Positions 1 through 8,679 of a stretch of DNA of 64,000 nt are shown piece after piece (the stretch's first letter is position 1; each line of letters starts with the position of its first letter). This DNA is from Melioribacter sp051488665 (lineage in GTDB: Bacteria; Bacteroidota; Ignavibacteria; Ignavibacteriales; Melioribacteraceae). The notes under the pieces were generated by a model, which searched no databases, was not told where the DNA came from, and worked only from the letters and a program-made list of their open reading frames with translations. Location of the stretch: NCBI RefSeq assembly GCF_051488665.1, contig NZ_JBPSEG010000005.1, positions 1 through 64,000 of the forward strand. The letters are read 5' to 3'. The position numbers and the translations under genes are program-made.

Positions 1-70
1 ATCTTTTTGTCTTTTAACGACTTATAGCTATTTTATCAACCGATAACTGGGACGCCTATCAAATTTCGTT

Positions 71-1204
71 TCAGTATTCGAACTTAATTAAGAGCTCGTC
101 GCAAAGCAGGTATCCTTTTTTAGTAAGACGGATAATACCGTTTTCGATTTTAAGAAAGCCCTCCGTATTCAGTTTTTCCAGAATAGGCAGATTCTCGGAA
201 AGCCATTTGTCTCCGAATCTGTTCTTCAGATTTTCAATATCGATACCGCCGCTTCTGAGAGCCAGCATCACGTATTCTTCCAGCATCATTTCCGTAGTCA
301 GAATTTCGCTGCCTGCAACTCCGTGTCCGCGTTCGTTGATTGCTCTGTTATAAAATTCGAGACTAGAATAGTTCCACCATCTTTTGTTTTTAACAAAAGA
401 GTGAGCCGAAGTTCCGAAACCGAGATAATCGCAGTATTGCCAGTACGCCCTGTTGTGGACTGATTCGTAACCCGGTTTGGCAAAGTTGGAAACTTCATAT
501 TGAATGAATCCCTTCGATTCAAGAAAATCGATTGTCGTTTCGTAAAGGTCGGCGTCGTAATCTTCGTCCTGAATCGTAACTTTGCCGTCGAGAACCATTT
601 TATTCAATACGGTTCCTTTTTCGAGAATAAGACTGTATGCCGAGATGTGTTTAACCGGCAGCTCAACCGCTTCGTTCAAGTTTGTCAGCCATTTTTCTTT
701 GCTCTGACCGGGCAGGTTAAAAATCAAATCGACGCTGATATTTTCGAAGCCCGATTTGAAAGCGTCCCACACGCACTTTTTAGCAGTTTCGGCGTCGTGT
801 ATCCTGGTTAGAAAATCGAGGTCGTCTTTGTCGAACGATTGAATTCCTACGCTCAAGCGGTTAATGCCGGCTCTGAGGAATTTTGTGAGTTTCTCGACGT
901 CGACGGTGCCCGGATTTGTTTCGAGCGTAATCTCGGCATTTGCCGAGATGTGAAAAGAATTTTTAATTTCCTCAAGTATAGACGAAATATATTCGGGCGT
1001 CATGAAAGAAGGAGTGCCGCCTCCGAAATAGACGGAAACAGCTTCGTACTCCTCCGAATATAAGTTTGCGTAATGAGCGATTTCTTTCTTTAAACTTTCT
1101 AAGTAGCTCGCTTTGTTTTTATAATTCGTAATCGAATAAAAATCGCAATAAATACATTTATGGTCGCAAAACGGAATATGAACATAGATCGCTAATTTGT
1201 TCAC
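71..1204 (-). CDS. hemW: HemW-like radical SAM protein
   Basis: Radical-SAM protein of the HemW group, thought to act as a heme chaperone rather than as coproporphyrinogen oxidase. The N-terminus carries the iron-sulfur motif CDHKCIYCDF (Cys13, Cys17, Cys20). The residue after the third cysteine pair is Phe, where true HemN has a fourth Cys. GGGTP follows in the SAM-binding region, and the C-terminus has the HemN_C type helical region. At 377 residues it is normal length. The start codon is GTG, with a weak AGAGA upstream. It lies 13 nt after the DUF6588 gene and probably shares a transcript with recN. The family is clear; the HemW versus HemN choice rests on the cysteine pattern. Confidence 0.9.
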   Translation of the reverse strand: MNKLAIYVHIPFCDHKCIYCDFYSITNYKNKASYLESLKKEIAHYANLYSEEYEAVSVYFGGGTPSFMTPEYISSILEEIKNSFHISANAEITLETNPGTVDVEKLTKFLRAGINRLSVGIQSFDKDDLDFLTRIHDAETAKKCVWDAFKSGFENISVDLIFNLPGQSKEKWLTNLNEAVELPVKHISAYSLILEKGTVLNKMVLDGKVTIQDEDYDADLYETTIDFLESKGFIQYEVSNFAKPGYESVHNRAYWQYCDYLGFGTSAHSFVKNKRWWNYSSLEFYNRAINERGHGVAGSEILTTEMMLEEYVMLALRSGGIDIENLKNRFGDKWLSENLPILEKLNTEGFLKIENGIIRLTKKGYLLCDELLIKFEY

Positions 1205-1217
1205 GACGAATTATCTC

Positions 1218-2291
1218 TTAAAATCCGATTACCAATCCCAATGTAGCCGTATTGGTTTTTGCCATTTTATAGTCGGCTACGATGTCGAAAATCAAAAGGT
1301 TAAGATTAAAGCCGACGGTAAACGCGCTCGAGTTATCTCCTTCGAGGTCGAATGAGATTCTCGTCGGAGGAACTGGTACGCCGTTGACAGTCTCGTTCGA
1401 CTGATAGTCGTAATTTACGGTAGTTTTCGACGACTCGAATGTCAGACCGGCATAGGGAGTAATCGAGACAAGGACGCCAAACTGCTTGCTAGCAAATACG
1501 CCGAACTGAGTGGCTTTTGTCTCGAAGACGTCGCCCACTTTCAGCTGTTGATAAAACGCGCCGACGGATAAATCGAGGGGAAGCGGATTGTTCAGGAAAA
1601 CATTCAGATTGTGCATTGCGCCCAAACCCCAGAAAGTAAACTTACCTAAATCCTTGATGTCGACTGAGGGCAAATATCTTACGGATAAATTCGTACCGAG
1701 TACAGTTCCTACATTCAACTGAACTGCAGCTGTCGGCAGCGCCGGAAGTTCGTCCAGAAAACCTTTTACTTCCTCTATTGCCATTTCATACGGTTGAAGT
1801 TCGTAACGTCCTTCGTAAAAACTGCCGCCTTCGAATTTCACCTTCAGAAATTCGTTTTTGCTCCCCACAATTGTGGGGCCGGAAAATTTCACATTGAATT
1901 TTCTGCTTTTAATTTCCTGCTTCAAATTTTCATAGTCCGGATTAGACGGATCGATACCCGAATTTGCAAGAATTTGTCCGGCTTGTTTATCGTTAAAATA
2001 AAAGTCTCCTGTAGCTGAAAATTTTTTTACATCGTCCGAGAACAACGAACCCATGCCGACTACTTTCAAAGTAAGATCGAATCCCAGAATTTTAGCGTCG
2101 GGAATTTCCGAAATCCAGCCGGAATTCAAATTCGATCCGAAAGCCGAAGTAACCGGCGCAACATAGGCTTCGCCCACAGTCGAAGATAAATTCGAAAGAG
2201 TTTCTTTGAGCGACTGCGCTTTTATTTGAACCGTAAACAAAAATAAAATGGATAGAAATACAGAAAAATATTTGCTGATGCGGATGCCCAT
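1218..2291 (-). CDS. DUF6588-type outer-membrane/exported protein
   Basis: Exported protein resembling the DUF6588 family of Bacteroidetes-type bacteria; the biochemical function is unknown. Residues 1-26 are a signal peptide (hydrophobic core followed by IKAQS). The rest alternates short amphipathic strands rich in Gly, Phe and Tyr and ends in Gly-Phe, as expected for an outer-membrane beta-barrel. The ATG at 2291 was chosen because AGAGGAGA precedes it with good spacing and the signal peptide begins there; an upstream in-frame start 13 codons earlier lacks both. It sits between recN and hemW on the same strand. Family assignment is from remembered similarity. Confidence 0.7.
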   Translation of the reverse strand: MGIRISKYFSVFLSILFLFTVQIKAQSLKETLSNLSSTVGEAYVAPVTSAFGSNLNSGWISEIPDAKILGFDLTLKVVGMGSLFSDDVKKFSATGDFYFNDKQAGQILANSGIDPSNPDYENLKQEIKSRKFNVKFSGPTIVGSKNEFLKVKFEGGSFYEGRYELQPYEMAIEEVKGFLDELPALPTAAVQLNVGTVLGTNLSVRYLPSVDIKDLGKFTFWGLGAMHNLNVFLNNPLPLDLSVGAFYQQLKVGDVFETKATQFGVFASKQFGVLVSITPYAGLTFESSKTTVNYDYQSNETVNGVPVPPTRISFDLEGDNSSAFTVGFNLNLLIFDIVADYKMAKTNTATLGLVIGF

Positions 2292-2358
2292 CTGACTGTC
2301 TCCTCTTAATTGATATTTCAATTTAACCAAAATTTTTTACTTAGCGATGTGAGTCAAA

Positions 2359-4065
2359 TCAATTTTTAATTTTCATCAGTTCTCTGGCGCCGTCGAGAGC
2401 GGCTTCGGTAATTTCTTCGCCGCTGATTAGTTTGGCTACTTCTCTCACTTTTTCTTCGTCGTTCAGGATTCTGATTGTACTGATAATTCTGTTGCCCGAT
2501 TTCTTCTTTTCGACGGCATAGTGATAATCCGCAAGTCCTGCAATTTGTGGAAGGTGAGTAATTGCAATAATCTGGTGAGAAGAAGCCAGTTCTTTGAGAG
2601 CGAGCCCTACTTTTTGCGCAACCGAACCGCTAATGCCGGTGTCGATTTCGTCGAAAATAAGTATCGGAAGCCGTTCCGATTTAGCGAGAATCGATTTTAG
2701 AGCCAGCATAATTCTTGAGATCTCACCGCCCGAAGCCACTTTGGTTAGCGGTTTTGGGTCTTCTCCCAAATTAGTTGAAATGTAGAATTCAATTTTATCA
2801 ATTCCTCGTTCGTTATATCCCGTTTTCTTACTGTCTATCAAAAGATAGTCCTCTTTATCTTGAGTTTCTTCCCTCTCGATTTTTACCTGAAAATTGCTGT
2901 TTGGAATGCCGAGGTATTTGAGCGCGCGCTCGATTTCTTTTTTAACGCCAGGAACAACTTTTTTACGCGACTCCGACAATTCGAGCGCCAGTTTGCCGCA
3001 TTCAATTCGGAGCGCTTCGATTTTTTTCAGGAGTTCTTCTTTCCTGGCGGAAAAATTCTCGGTAGTTTCAATTTCGGCTCCTATTTTATCTCTGTATTCC
3101 AAAACCGTTTGGATTGAACCGCCGTATTTTTTCTTCAGTAATTTAAATGCGCTCAGTCTCTGCCGGACTTCCTCGAGTCTTTCCGGATCGATATCGATTT
3201 TATCTTTATAGCTCCGGAAGAAATTCGAAATTTCGCCGATGATAATGGACGCCGATTCGATTTCGTTCAGTTTATCTGCGACAGAAGGATCGATTTTCGT
3301 CAGTTCGCCGATTCGATTTTTTATATAATTAATCCGGTCGTGAACGGAATTTTCTTCTTCGTAGAGTTGATTGTAAATTTCTTCGGAGAGCTCTATCAAT
3401 TGTTCGCTGTTTTCGAGCAGATTCAATTCTTTTTCCAGAGCTTCTTCTTCATCGGGCTGAGGATCGACTTCGTTAATTTCCTTCAACTGAAAGCTGTAGA
3501 GTTCATATTTTTCTTTCAGAGCGTCTTCTTTCGAAACAAGTTCTTTGTAATTCGAAATTTCGCTTTTAAGAAGGGTCAATTTTTGTTTGTAATTATTGAG
3601 CAAAGTTTCGTTGCCCGCAAATTCATCGATCAATTCTATATGAGTTGAAACTCTAAGAAGGGATTGATGTTCGTGCTGACCGTGCAAATCGACGAGATAA
3701 TTTCCTACATCCTTAATAAGGGCAAGCGAAACCGGAGTATCGTTCAAAAAACATCTGTTTGTGCCTTTAACGGAAATTTCCCTGCGAACTATCAAATCGT
3801 CATTGGAATCGATATCGTTTTCAATCAGCAGATCGATCACCTTTTGATGTCCCTTGACATCGAATATCCCTTCGACGATCGATTTAGCGGCTCCTTTTCT
3901 GACAACCTCGGAAGAAGCCCTGTCGCCCAATAAAAGACCCATAGCGTCGATAAGAATCGATTTTCCGGCGCCCGTCTCTCCAGTAATAATATTCAACCCG
4001 CCGTGAAATTCGATTTCGATTTCCTCGATAAGCGCATAATCTTTTATGTATAAACTCTTCAGCAT
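2359..4065 (-). CDS. recN: DNA repair protein RecN
   Basis: SMC-like ATPase of double-strand-break repair. The start MLKSLYIKDYALIEEIEIEF is typical of RecN. Walker A (GETGAGKS) is at about residues 30-37, a long coiled coil rich in Glu and Lys fills roughly residues 150-350, and the C-terminal half holds the ABC signature region (VASGGEISRIMLALK) and Walker B (LPILIFDEIDTGISG). The length of 568 residues is normal. The ATG at 4065 was preferred to an earlier in-frame start because that one adds a hydrophobic leader foreign to RecN. The gene is divergent from the initiator tRNA. Confidence 0.96.
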   Translation of the reverse strand: MLKSLYIKDYALIEEIEIEFHGGLNIITGETGAGKSILIDAMGLLLGDRASSEVVRKGAAKSIVEGIFDVKGHQKVIDLLIENDIDSNDDLIVRREISVKGTNRCFLNDTPVSLALIKDVGNYLVDLHGQHEHQSLLRVSTHIELIDEFAGNETLLNNYKQKLTLLKSEISNYKELVSKEDALKEKYELYSFQLKEINEVDPQPDEEEALEKELNLLENSEQLIELSEEIYNQLYEEENSVHDRINYIKNRIGELTKIDPSVADKLNEIESASIIIGEISNFFRSYKDKIDIDPERLEEVRQRLSAFKLLKKKYGGSIQTVLEYRDKIGAEIETTENFSARKEELLKKIEALRIECGKLALELSESRKKVVPGVKKEIERALKYLGIPNSNFQVKIEREETQDKEDYLLIDSKKTGYNERGIDKIEFYISTNLGEDPKPLTKVASGGEISRIMLALKSILAKSERLPILIFDEIDTGISGSVAQKVGLALKELASSHQIIAITHLPQIAGLADYHYAVEKKKSGNRIISTIRILNDEEKVREVAKLISGEEITEAALDGARELMKIKN

Positions 4066-4162
4066 AATTTGCCCGATTATTAAACTCAAAATTATTACAA
4101 TAAACAAAACTATCAAGTATTTGAACAAAATAAGAACAAAAAAGAGATTTTTTTCGATAAAA

Positions 4163-4191
4163 TTGACAACTAACCGACAGTTTATTATATT
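4163..4191 (+). promoter_or_regulatory. Promoter of initiator tRNA gene
   Basis: TTGACA at 4163-4168, a 17-nt spacer and TATATT at 4186-4191 form a near-consensus sigma-70 promoter. A start near 4198 would give a 5' leader of about 30 nt before the mature tRNA at 4228. The same TTGACA-N17-TATATT pair occurs before rplM, so it is probably the housekeeping consensus here. Confidence 0.8.
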
Positions 4192-4227
4192 GGGAGTCCG
4201 AAAATTGAAACGACTCCAAGATTACAT

Positions 4228-4300
<73 letters not shown>

Positions 4301-4310
4301 CAAATAAAAA

Positions 4311-4340
4311 AGCCTCAGTTATCTGCTGAGGCTTTTTTTA
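4311..4340 (+). terminator. Terminator after tRNA-fMet
   Basis: Stem AGCCTCAG (4311-4318) pairs with CTGAGGCT (4326-4333), with a short loop and a run of Ts after it. It lies ten bases beyond the tRNA. Confidence 0.9.
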
Positions 4341-4355
4341 ATATTTTCTATAAAA

Positions 4356-4449
4356 GTTGCAGGTTCTCCGTTAACTAACGGACGTTGGCTAACGGACTGT
4401 CCCCGCTACAAATAAAAAAGCCTCAGTTATGCACTGGGGCTTTTTTTTA
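4356..4449 (+). repeat. Partial duplicate of tRNA-fMet 3' end plus terminator, split by 30 bp
   Basis: GTTGCAGGTTC (4356-4366) repeats the tRNA T arm (4273-4283). After a 30-bp unrelated stretch (4367-4396), a 34-bp exact copy of 4289-4322 follows (4397-4430), covering the tRNA 3' end and the start of the terminator. A second terminator hairpin (AGCCTCAG with CTGGGGCT, one G-U pair, then eight or more Ts) closes it. The inserted 30 bp replaces the five bases AAGTC of the T loop and starts with a hairpin, TCCGTTA-AC-TAACGGA. It cannot encode a tRNA. It may be the scar of an insertion or failed integration at the tRNA; the REP transposase follows directly. Confidence 0.85.
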
Positions 4450-4463
4450 ATTTTTTCAAATGC

Positions 4464-4481
4464 AGTTGGCTTTAGCCAACT
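4464..4481. repeat. REP-like palindrome next to Y1 transposase
   Basis: AGTTGGCTTTAGCCAACT is a perfect 8-bp stem with a TT loop. Its core GGCTTTAGCC recurs on the other side of the transposase gene (4987-4996 as the complement GGCTAAAGCC, and 5067-5076). Such hairpins next to a Y1 transposase are the expected substrates of REP-associated transposases. Confidence 0.75.
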
Positions 4482-4557
4482 GTTAAATGATGAATAAACG
4501 GCAATAGCTAAAGTATCCTTTATACTAAAACCGATCGGCTAATTTCCATTCATAATT

Positions 4558-4965
4558 TTATATAAATTCCTCAACCTCTTCTGTGAATGATTTTATCCTA
4601 TGATGCTCTTGTTGTTTTGCAATATACTCTCTTACACTCTCAACTTTATTTTCACTTACGCTTACCGCCCAGTAATCGTCTTGCCAAATAAATTTCATTC
4701 TGGTTAGTTTGTGTTTATTAATCCAATATGAAGATTCTCCTTTTATCAGTTGAGCTACTTTGCTGATTGATTGTTCTTTGTTGAGTGAAATAAGACAATG
4801 AACATGTTCTTTATAGCCATTTATTGAATCGAGCCAAATTCTTTTTTCTTTGGCATTTTCTTTAATATGCTGAAAAACTCTTTCTCTCAGTTCTTTTGTG
4901 TTTAAGTATTGTTCTCTGTTCTTTGTTGAAAATACAAGATGTACCCATATCCTTACCCAACTCAT
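4558..4965 (-). CDS. IS200-like / REP-associated Y1 transposase
   Basis: Small single-strand DNA transposase of the Y1 (IS200-like, TnpA-REP) superfamily. The HUH motif is EHVHCLI at about residues 53-59. The catalytic tyrosine is in REYIAKQQEHH near residue 113, with the Gln that usually follows it. The length of 135 residues is complete. AAGGAGT stands seven bases before the ATG. No tnpB partner is present. Flanking GGCTTTAGCC palindromes fit a REP-associated transposase that moves small hairpin elements. Whether it is still active cannot be told; no residue loss is visible. Confidence 0.9.
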   Translation of the reverse strand: MSWVRIWVHLVFSTKNREQYLNTKELRERVFQHIKENAKEKRIWLDSINGYKEHVHCLISLNKEQSISKVAQLIKGESSYWINKHKLTRMKFIWQDDYWAVSVSENKVESVREYIAKQQEHHRIKSFTEEVEEFI

Positions 4966-4986
4966 AGATTTACTCCTTATTTATGC

Positions 4987-5076
4987 GGCTAAAGCCAATG
5001 CCCCATCTTTTCTTTTCAGTTAACTAAAGTGAACTGTAATTTTATATTCACTTTCCAATTTCAACTGGCTTTAGCC
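4987..5076. repeat. Two further GGCTTTAGCC palindrome copies
   Basis: GGCTAAAGCC at 4987-4996 and GGCTTTAGCC at 5067-5076 stand in opposite notation 70 bp apart, just upstream of the transposase start. Together with the copy at 4464-4481 they bracket the gene. Two inverted REP copies this close could fold as a REPIN-like unit in single-stranded DNA. Confidence 0.6.
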
Positions 5077-5217
5077 TCATTCATTATATTAGTCTTCTCC
5101 CAAGCCTATAATCACATAATTATTTCTTACCTGGAAGAACTCTGCATAAAATCAGTCCCAATTGACAGCTCTTATAATCGCCGGAATTGCCCGTCCTTCA
5201 GTTTTTTACTACTCTAA

Positions 5218-5712
5218 TTACAACTGGAATATGATAGGAAATATTTAGAAGCTAAAAATTAAAATAAATCTTTTTTCTGTTTTTCTTCAAACCTTTCCCG
5301 CGCTATTAGCCCAAAATTGCATTAAAACCGAATTTTAAAGATTTACTAATACTTCGGCAATTATATAAAAAAAGCTTGAATTACGCCCGGATTCGAAAGA
5401 ATACGGATTTTTCGAACAAAACTATTTAAATTTAACTTTAATCCGTATCACATAATCTAATTATTCGGGAACTTAATCGATGCGCAATCCGTTATGTGTG
5501 TAAGATGTACAAATGCGGTAATTTCCGCCTGACCTCATTAATTCCATGGCTTCCTGAATTTTAGAAATTACATCTAAACTAATAAACGAATCTTACGATA
5601 ATAAGAGTGAATAAAACTTTCATTTTATTGTTGTTCCAGATCACTCTGTTGATTCTCGACACAAATTCGATTGTAAGATTGTGATATTTTGAAATGTAAA
5701 AAAGGCGATAAA
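5218..5712. other. Gene-poor AT-rich stretch
   Basis: No convincing gene was found here. The minus strand holds a 39-codon open stretch without a start (5473-5592, reading ...MELMRSGGNYRICTSY... before TAA) that has ordinary codon use and may be the decayed end of a gene. It could equally be chance. Otherwise the sequence is AT-rich with no clear repeats. Confidence 0.4.
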
Positions 5713-5811
5713 ATGAATTTATTTATTGTAATACTTGCACTGATGTTGTTGTTCATTGTGATAAATTTTCGGAAAGCTGTCGGAATCTTTCGCGAGTTAC
5801 GTTCCGAATAA
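5713..5811 (+). CDS. Possible 32-residue single-pass membrane peptide
   Basis: Starts with ATG after AAGG (about nine bases upstream) and ends with TAA. The product is a strongly hydrophobic N-terminal helix (MNLFIVILALMLLFIVI) followed by a basic tail (NFRKAVGIFRELRSE). That is the layout of small inner-membrane proteins with a cytoplasmic C-terminus, or of a type I toxin. It stands alone on the plus strand and a strong terminator follows within about 90 bases. No family is recognised, and an AT-rich region can give such an ORF by chance. Confidence 0.35.
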   Translation: MNLFIVILALMLLFIVINFRKAVGIFRELRSE

Positions 5812-5942
5812 AAGAGAAAAATTTACCCCCGATGAAACTTATTTAGTTTTAAGGGAGTCTAACGCATAGAAATTACACAACACACACCCCTCAAAACACA
5901 CCAAGTCCGATTAGTTCGCCCTAGCTAATCGGACTTTTTTTA
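5812..5942 (+). ncRNA. Possible small RNA or 3' UTR ending in a strong terminator
   Basis: A stretch with ACCCCC and an unstructured CA-rich run (CACAACACACACCCCTC) leads directly into a 12-bp terminator hairpin on the plus strand, with no gene inside. C-rich single-stranded segments before a terminator are typical of small RNAs that pair with ribosome-binding sites. It could instead be the 3' UTR of the possible 32-residue ORF. No clear promoter was found. Confidence 0.3.
5903..5942 (+). terminator. Strong plus-strand terminator
   Basis: AAGTCCGATTAG (5903-5914) pairs fully with CTAATCGGACTT (5925-5936), and a T run follows. No annotated plus-strand gene precedes it within 1 kb, so something short upstream must be transcribed. 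Confidence 0.85.
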
Positions 5943-5962
5943 TTCCCCTATTGAAAACAATC

Positions 5963-5988
5963 TGAGGGAATGATTGTTCATTCCCTCA
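5963..5988 (-). terminator. Terminator of cellobiose phosphorylase gene
   Basis: TGAGGGAATGA (5963-5973) and TCATTCCCTCA (5978-5988) form a perfect 11-bp stem with a 4-nt loop just past the GH94 stop. T-rich tracts flank it on both strands, so it may act in both directions. Confidence 0.75.
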
Positions 5989-5999
5989 ATAATTTTTAA

Positions 6000-8441
6000 T
6001 CACTTCTCCAGCACGACCGTCACATCGTGTTCCATTCCGTCGTTTAGAACCGGCAATTTATTTCCCCGGATTTCTTTTCCGTCCAAAATAATTTTTTGAA
6101 CGCCTTTATTGATTCCGGAAGGATTTTTAATTGTAATGTTATATACGGCATTTCTGAACTTTCTTTGTACTCTCAGTTCTTTCCATTCAGACGGTATACA
6201 CGGGTCAATAACCAGTCCGTCGAAGTCCGGCCGGATGCCCAGGATGTACTGAGAAATTGATACGAAAGACCATGCGGCTGTTCCGGTTAACCACGAATTT
6301 TTTGCTTCGCCGTATGTCGGAGCGTCTTTTCCTGCGGTCATCTGGCTATAAACATAAGGCTCGGAGCGGTAAGTGTCGATCTGTTCTTCTTTTTTGGAAG
6401 GACAGATACTCAGATAGTATTCAAAAGCCCGATCGCCTCTTCCGACTATTGTTTCCGCTATTTGAATCCATGTGTTGTTGTGAGTAAAAATACCGGCGTT
6501 CTCTTTATAGCCAGGGGGATACGAACTAATTTCTCCCAGATGCGGATAGTACGTCGAATATGCGGGCTGCTGCAGAATTATTCCGTTCGGAGTCGCAAGA
6601 TATTTCTTAACGCTGTCGAGCGCTTTCAACGCATATCCGTTTTCCAGACCGGCTCCGCCTAAAACAGACCAGCCCTGGCTTTCTATAAATATTTTACCTT
6701 CTTTATTTTCTTTCGAGCCGACTTTTTCACCGAATGAATCGTAAGCGCGAAGGAACCATTCGCCGTCCCATCCGTGTTCGTATATAACATTTCTCATATC
6801 TGCGGCTTTATTTTTATAGTCGTCGGCTTCGTCGTTCTTACCGATAAAATTAAGAATCCCCGCCATCTCCTCGCATGCCCTGCAAAATAATCCTGCAATC
6901 ATAACCGATTCGGCTATGCGATCGTTTTCGATGTGTCCTGCAAGCTGAAAGCTTTCACCCGGTGTAGTCGAAAAACAATTAAGATTAAGGCAGTCGTTCC
7001 AGTCGGCATGCCCGATCAGAGGCAATCCGTGAGGGCCTCTGTTGTTCAATGTATAGTTTAATGAGAGACGGAGATGCTCCATCAAATCAGCATCCGAATC
7101 CGGCTTATCTGCGTATCCGATTTTTTCATCGAGGATTGTCGTATCGCCCGTTTCTCTGATGTAGGCTGAAGTAGACAGGATTAGCCATAGCGGGTCGTCG
7201 TTGAATCCTCCTCCGATATCCGCATTCCCTTTCTTAGTCAAAGGCTGGTATTGATGATAACAAGTTCCGTCGGAAAGTTGGGTTGAGGCAATATCGAGAA
7301 TTCTCTGTCGCGCCCGCTCGGGAATCATATGGACAAATCCCAGTACGTCCTGATTGCTGTCGCGGTATCCCATGCCTCTTCCGATTCCCGACTCGTAAAG
7401 CGACGCCGACCTCGACATATTAAACGTAACCATACACTGGTATTGATTCCAGACGTTTACCATTCTGTTAACGTGTTCGTTTGCAGTTTCGGCGTGATAA
7501 ACCGAAAGAAGTTTATCCCAGTATGATTTCAGTTCTTCGAAAGATTTTTCAACATTTTCCGACATTAAATATTTCTTTTTTACAGTCAAGAATTCGTCTT
7601 TTCTAATTTTGCCGTCGGGCAGATATTTTTCTTCGGGCGGATTTTCGGCGTAGCCCAGTATGAAATTGATTTTTTTCGATTCGCCCGGTTTTAATTCGAT
7701 ATCGATTTGATGCGCGCCAATCGGCAGCCAGCCGTAAGCGATACTGTTTTTGCATTCGCCTTCGATCACAGCGCGAGGCGCGTCGAGTCCGTAATGGAGT
7801 CCCACGAATGCGTCTCTGCTCGAATCATAACCCGATACTTTTTCGCTGCACGCAAAATAACCGTAATGATTGCGTCTCTCTCTGTATTCGGTAATATGAA
7901 AGATTGCGCCGTCTTCTATTTCCACCTGACCGGTTGAATAATTTCTCTGGAAGTTTGTCATATCGTCATAGGCTTCCCACAAGCACCATTCGACAAAGCT
8001 CCACATTCGTATATTTTTATTTTCCTTCGATTTATTTTTTACTTCCACATGCCATACTTCGTTACGCGCGCCAATAGGCACAAAATATAGTACGGATACT
8101 TCGAGTCCGTTTTTCTCTCCGTTTATTTTCGTATAACCGAGCCCGTGGCGGCATTCGTAGTTGTCGAGAGGAACTCTCATCGGTTTCCACATCGGATTCC
8201 AAATCGTGTCGCCGTCTTTGATATAAATATATCTGCCGTTGCTGTCCATCGGAATATTATTGTAGCGATATCTTGTCAATCTTCTCAACCGGGCATCCTG
8301 ATAAAAACTGTAACCGCCCGCAGTATTCGATATTATACCGAAGTAATGCTCTGTCCCGAGATAATTAATCCAAGGTAAAGGCGTATCGGGACGAGTTATT
8401 ACATATTCTCTTTTTTGATCGTCGAAGTGTCCGTATTTCAT
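6000..8441 (-). CDS. Cellobiose phosphorylase (GH94)
   Basis: Splits cellobiose with phosphate into glucose 1-phosphate and glucose in the cytoplasm, saving ATP. It is similar to characterised cellobiose phosphorylases from start (MKYGHFDDQKREYVIT) to end. The conserved catalytic aspartate is in ADWNDCLN (Asp483), and phosphate-pocket motifs such as HNNTWIQIAETIVGRG lie near residues 645-660. There is no signal peptide. The length of 813 residues is normal for cellobiose phosphorylase and shorter than cellodextrin or cyclic-glucan enzymes. AGGGGAT precedes the ATG. The gene diverges from the GH29-GH31 genes across a 238-bp region with an operator-like palindrome. Confidence 0.93.
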   Translation of the reverse strand: MKYGHFDDQKREYVITRPDTPLPWINYLGTEHYFGIISNTAGGYSFYQDARLRRLTRYRYNNIPMDSNGRYIYIKDGDTIWNPMWKPMRVPLDNYECRHGLGYTKINGEKNGLEVSVLYFVPIGARNEVWHVEVKNKSKENKNIRMWSFVEWCLWEAYDDMTNFQRNYSTGQVEIEDGAIFHITEYRERRNHYGYFACSEKVSGYDSSRDAFVGLHYGLDAPRAVIEGECKNSIAYGWLPIGAHQIDIELKPGESKKINFILGYAENPPEEKYLPDGKIRKDEFLTVKKKYLMSENVEKSFEELKSYWDKLLSVYHAETANEHVNRMVNVWNQYQCMVTFNMSRSASLYESGIGRGMGYRDSNQDVLGFVHMIPERARQRILDIASTQLSDGTCYHQYQPLTKKGNADIGGGFNDDPLWLILSTSAYIRETGDTTILDEKIGYADKPDSDADLMEHLRLSLNYTLNNRGPHGLPLIGHADWNDCLNLNCFSTTPGESFQLAGHIENDRIAESVMIAGLFCRACEEMAGILNFIGKNDEADDYKNKAADMRNVIYEHGWDGEWFLRAYDSFGEKVGSKENKEGKIFIESQGWSVLGGAGLENGYALKALDSVKKYLATPNGIILQQPAYSTYYPHLGEISSYPPGYKENAGIFTHNNTWIQIAETIVGRGDRAFEYYLSICPSKKEEQIDTYRSEPYVYSQMTAGKDAPTYGEAKNSWLTGTAAWSFVSISQYILGIRPDFDGLVIDPCIPSEWKELRVQRKFRNAVYNITIKNPSGINKGVQKIILDGKEIRGNKLPVLNDGMEHDVTVVLEK

Positions 8442-8679
8442 TTTATCCCCTGATTATTATTAATGCCCTGATAGATTGATAATTTATACCCGCAAAAAAT
8501 AAAAATAATTTTCGTTATTGCTTTTATCATTTTGATAAACAACAATCTTTTTTTTGATTTTATTTTCGTCGAATTTATTTGTATCGACGCTATTATTTTA
8601 TTAATATTTTCAACCGCAATTTCATTGAAGAAGCAATAAATAAATTTCATAAGTTAATCATATTTTTCGGAGATAACTG
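8442..8679. promoter_or_regulatory. Divergent control region with inverted repeats
   Basis: AT-rich region between the divergent GH94 and GH29 genes. TTTATCATTTTGATAAA (8523-8539) is a perfect 7-bp dyad with a 3-bp spacer, in the size range of a dimeric repressor site. CGTCGA-N11-TCGACG (8567-8589) is a second, weaker dyad. No regulator gene lies nearby. Promoter boxes could not be assigned with confidence. Confidence 0.5.

Noticed and set aside
1..70. Possible end of a neighbouring gene
   Set aside because: Short open frames exist but none has support; no product can be read from 70 bases.
4367..4396. 30-bp insert as an intron in a second tRNA
   Set aside because: The copied tRNA has only the T arm and 3' end; it lacks the acceptor 5' half, D arm and anticodon arm, so splicing could not give a tRNA.
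5029..5217. 62-codon plus-strand frame after the transposase
   Set aside because: It spans a REP palindrome, has no ribosome-binding site and codes for an unlikely mix of residues.
5473..5592. 39-codon open stretch on the minus strand with plausible residues
   Set aside because: No start codon with a ribosome-binding site and no recognisable family. It may be a gene remnant but cannot be called.
8438..8650. 70-codon minus-strand reading frame before the GH94 gene
   Set aside because: It is AT-rich, overlaps the divergent control region and the GH94 start, has no recognisable domain and no clear ribosome-binding site.
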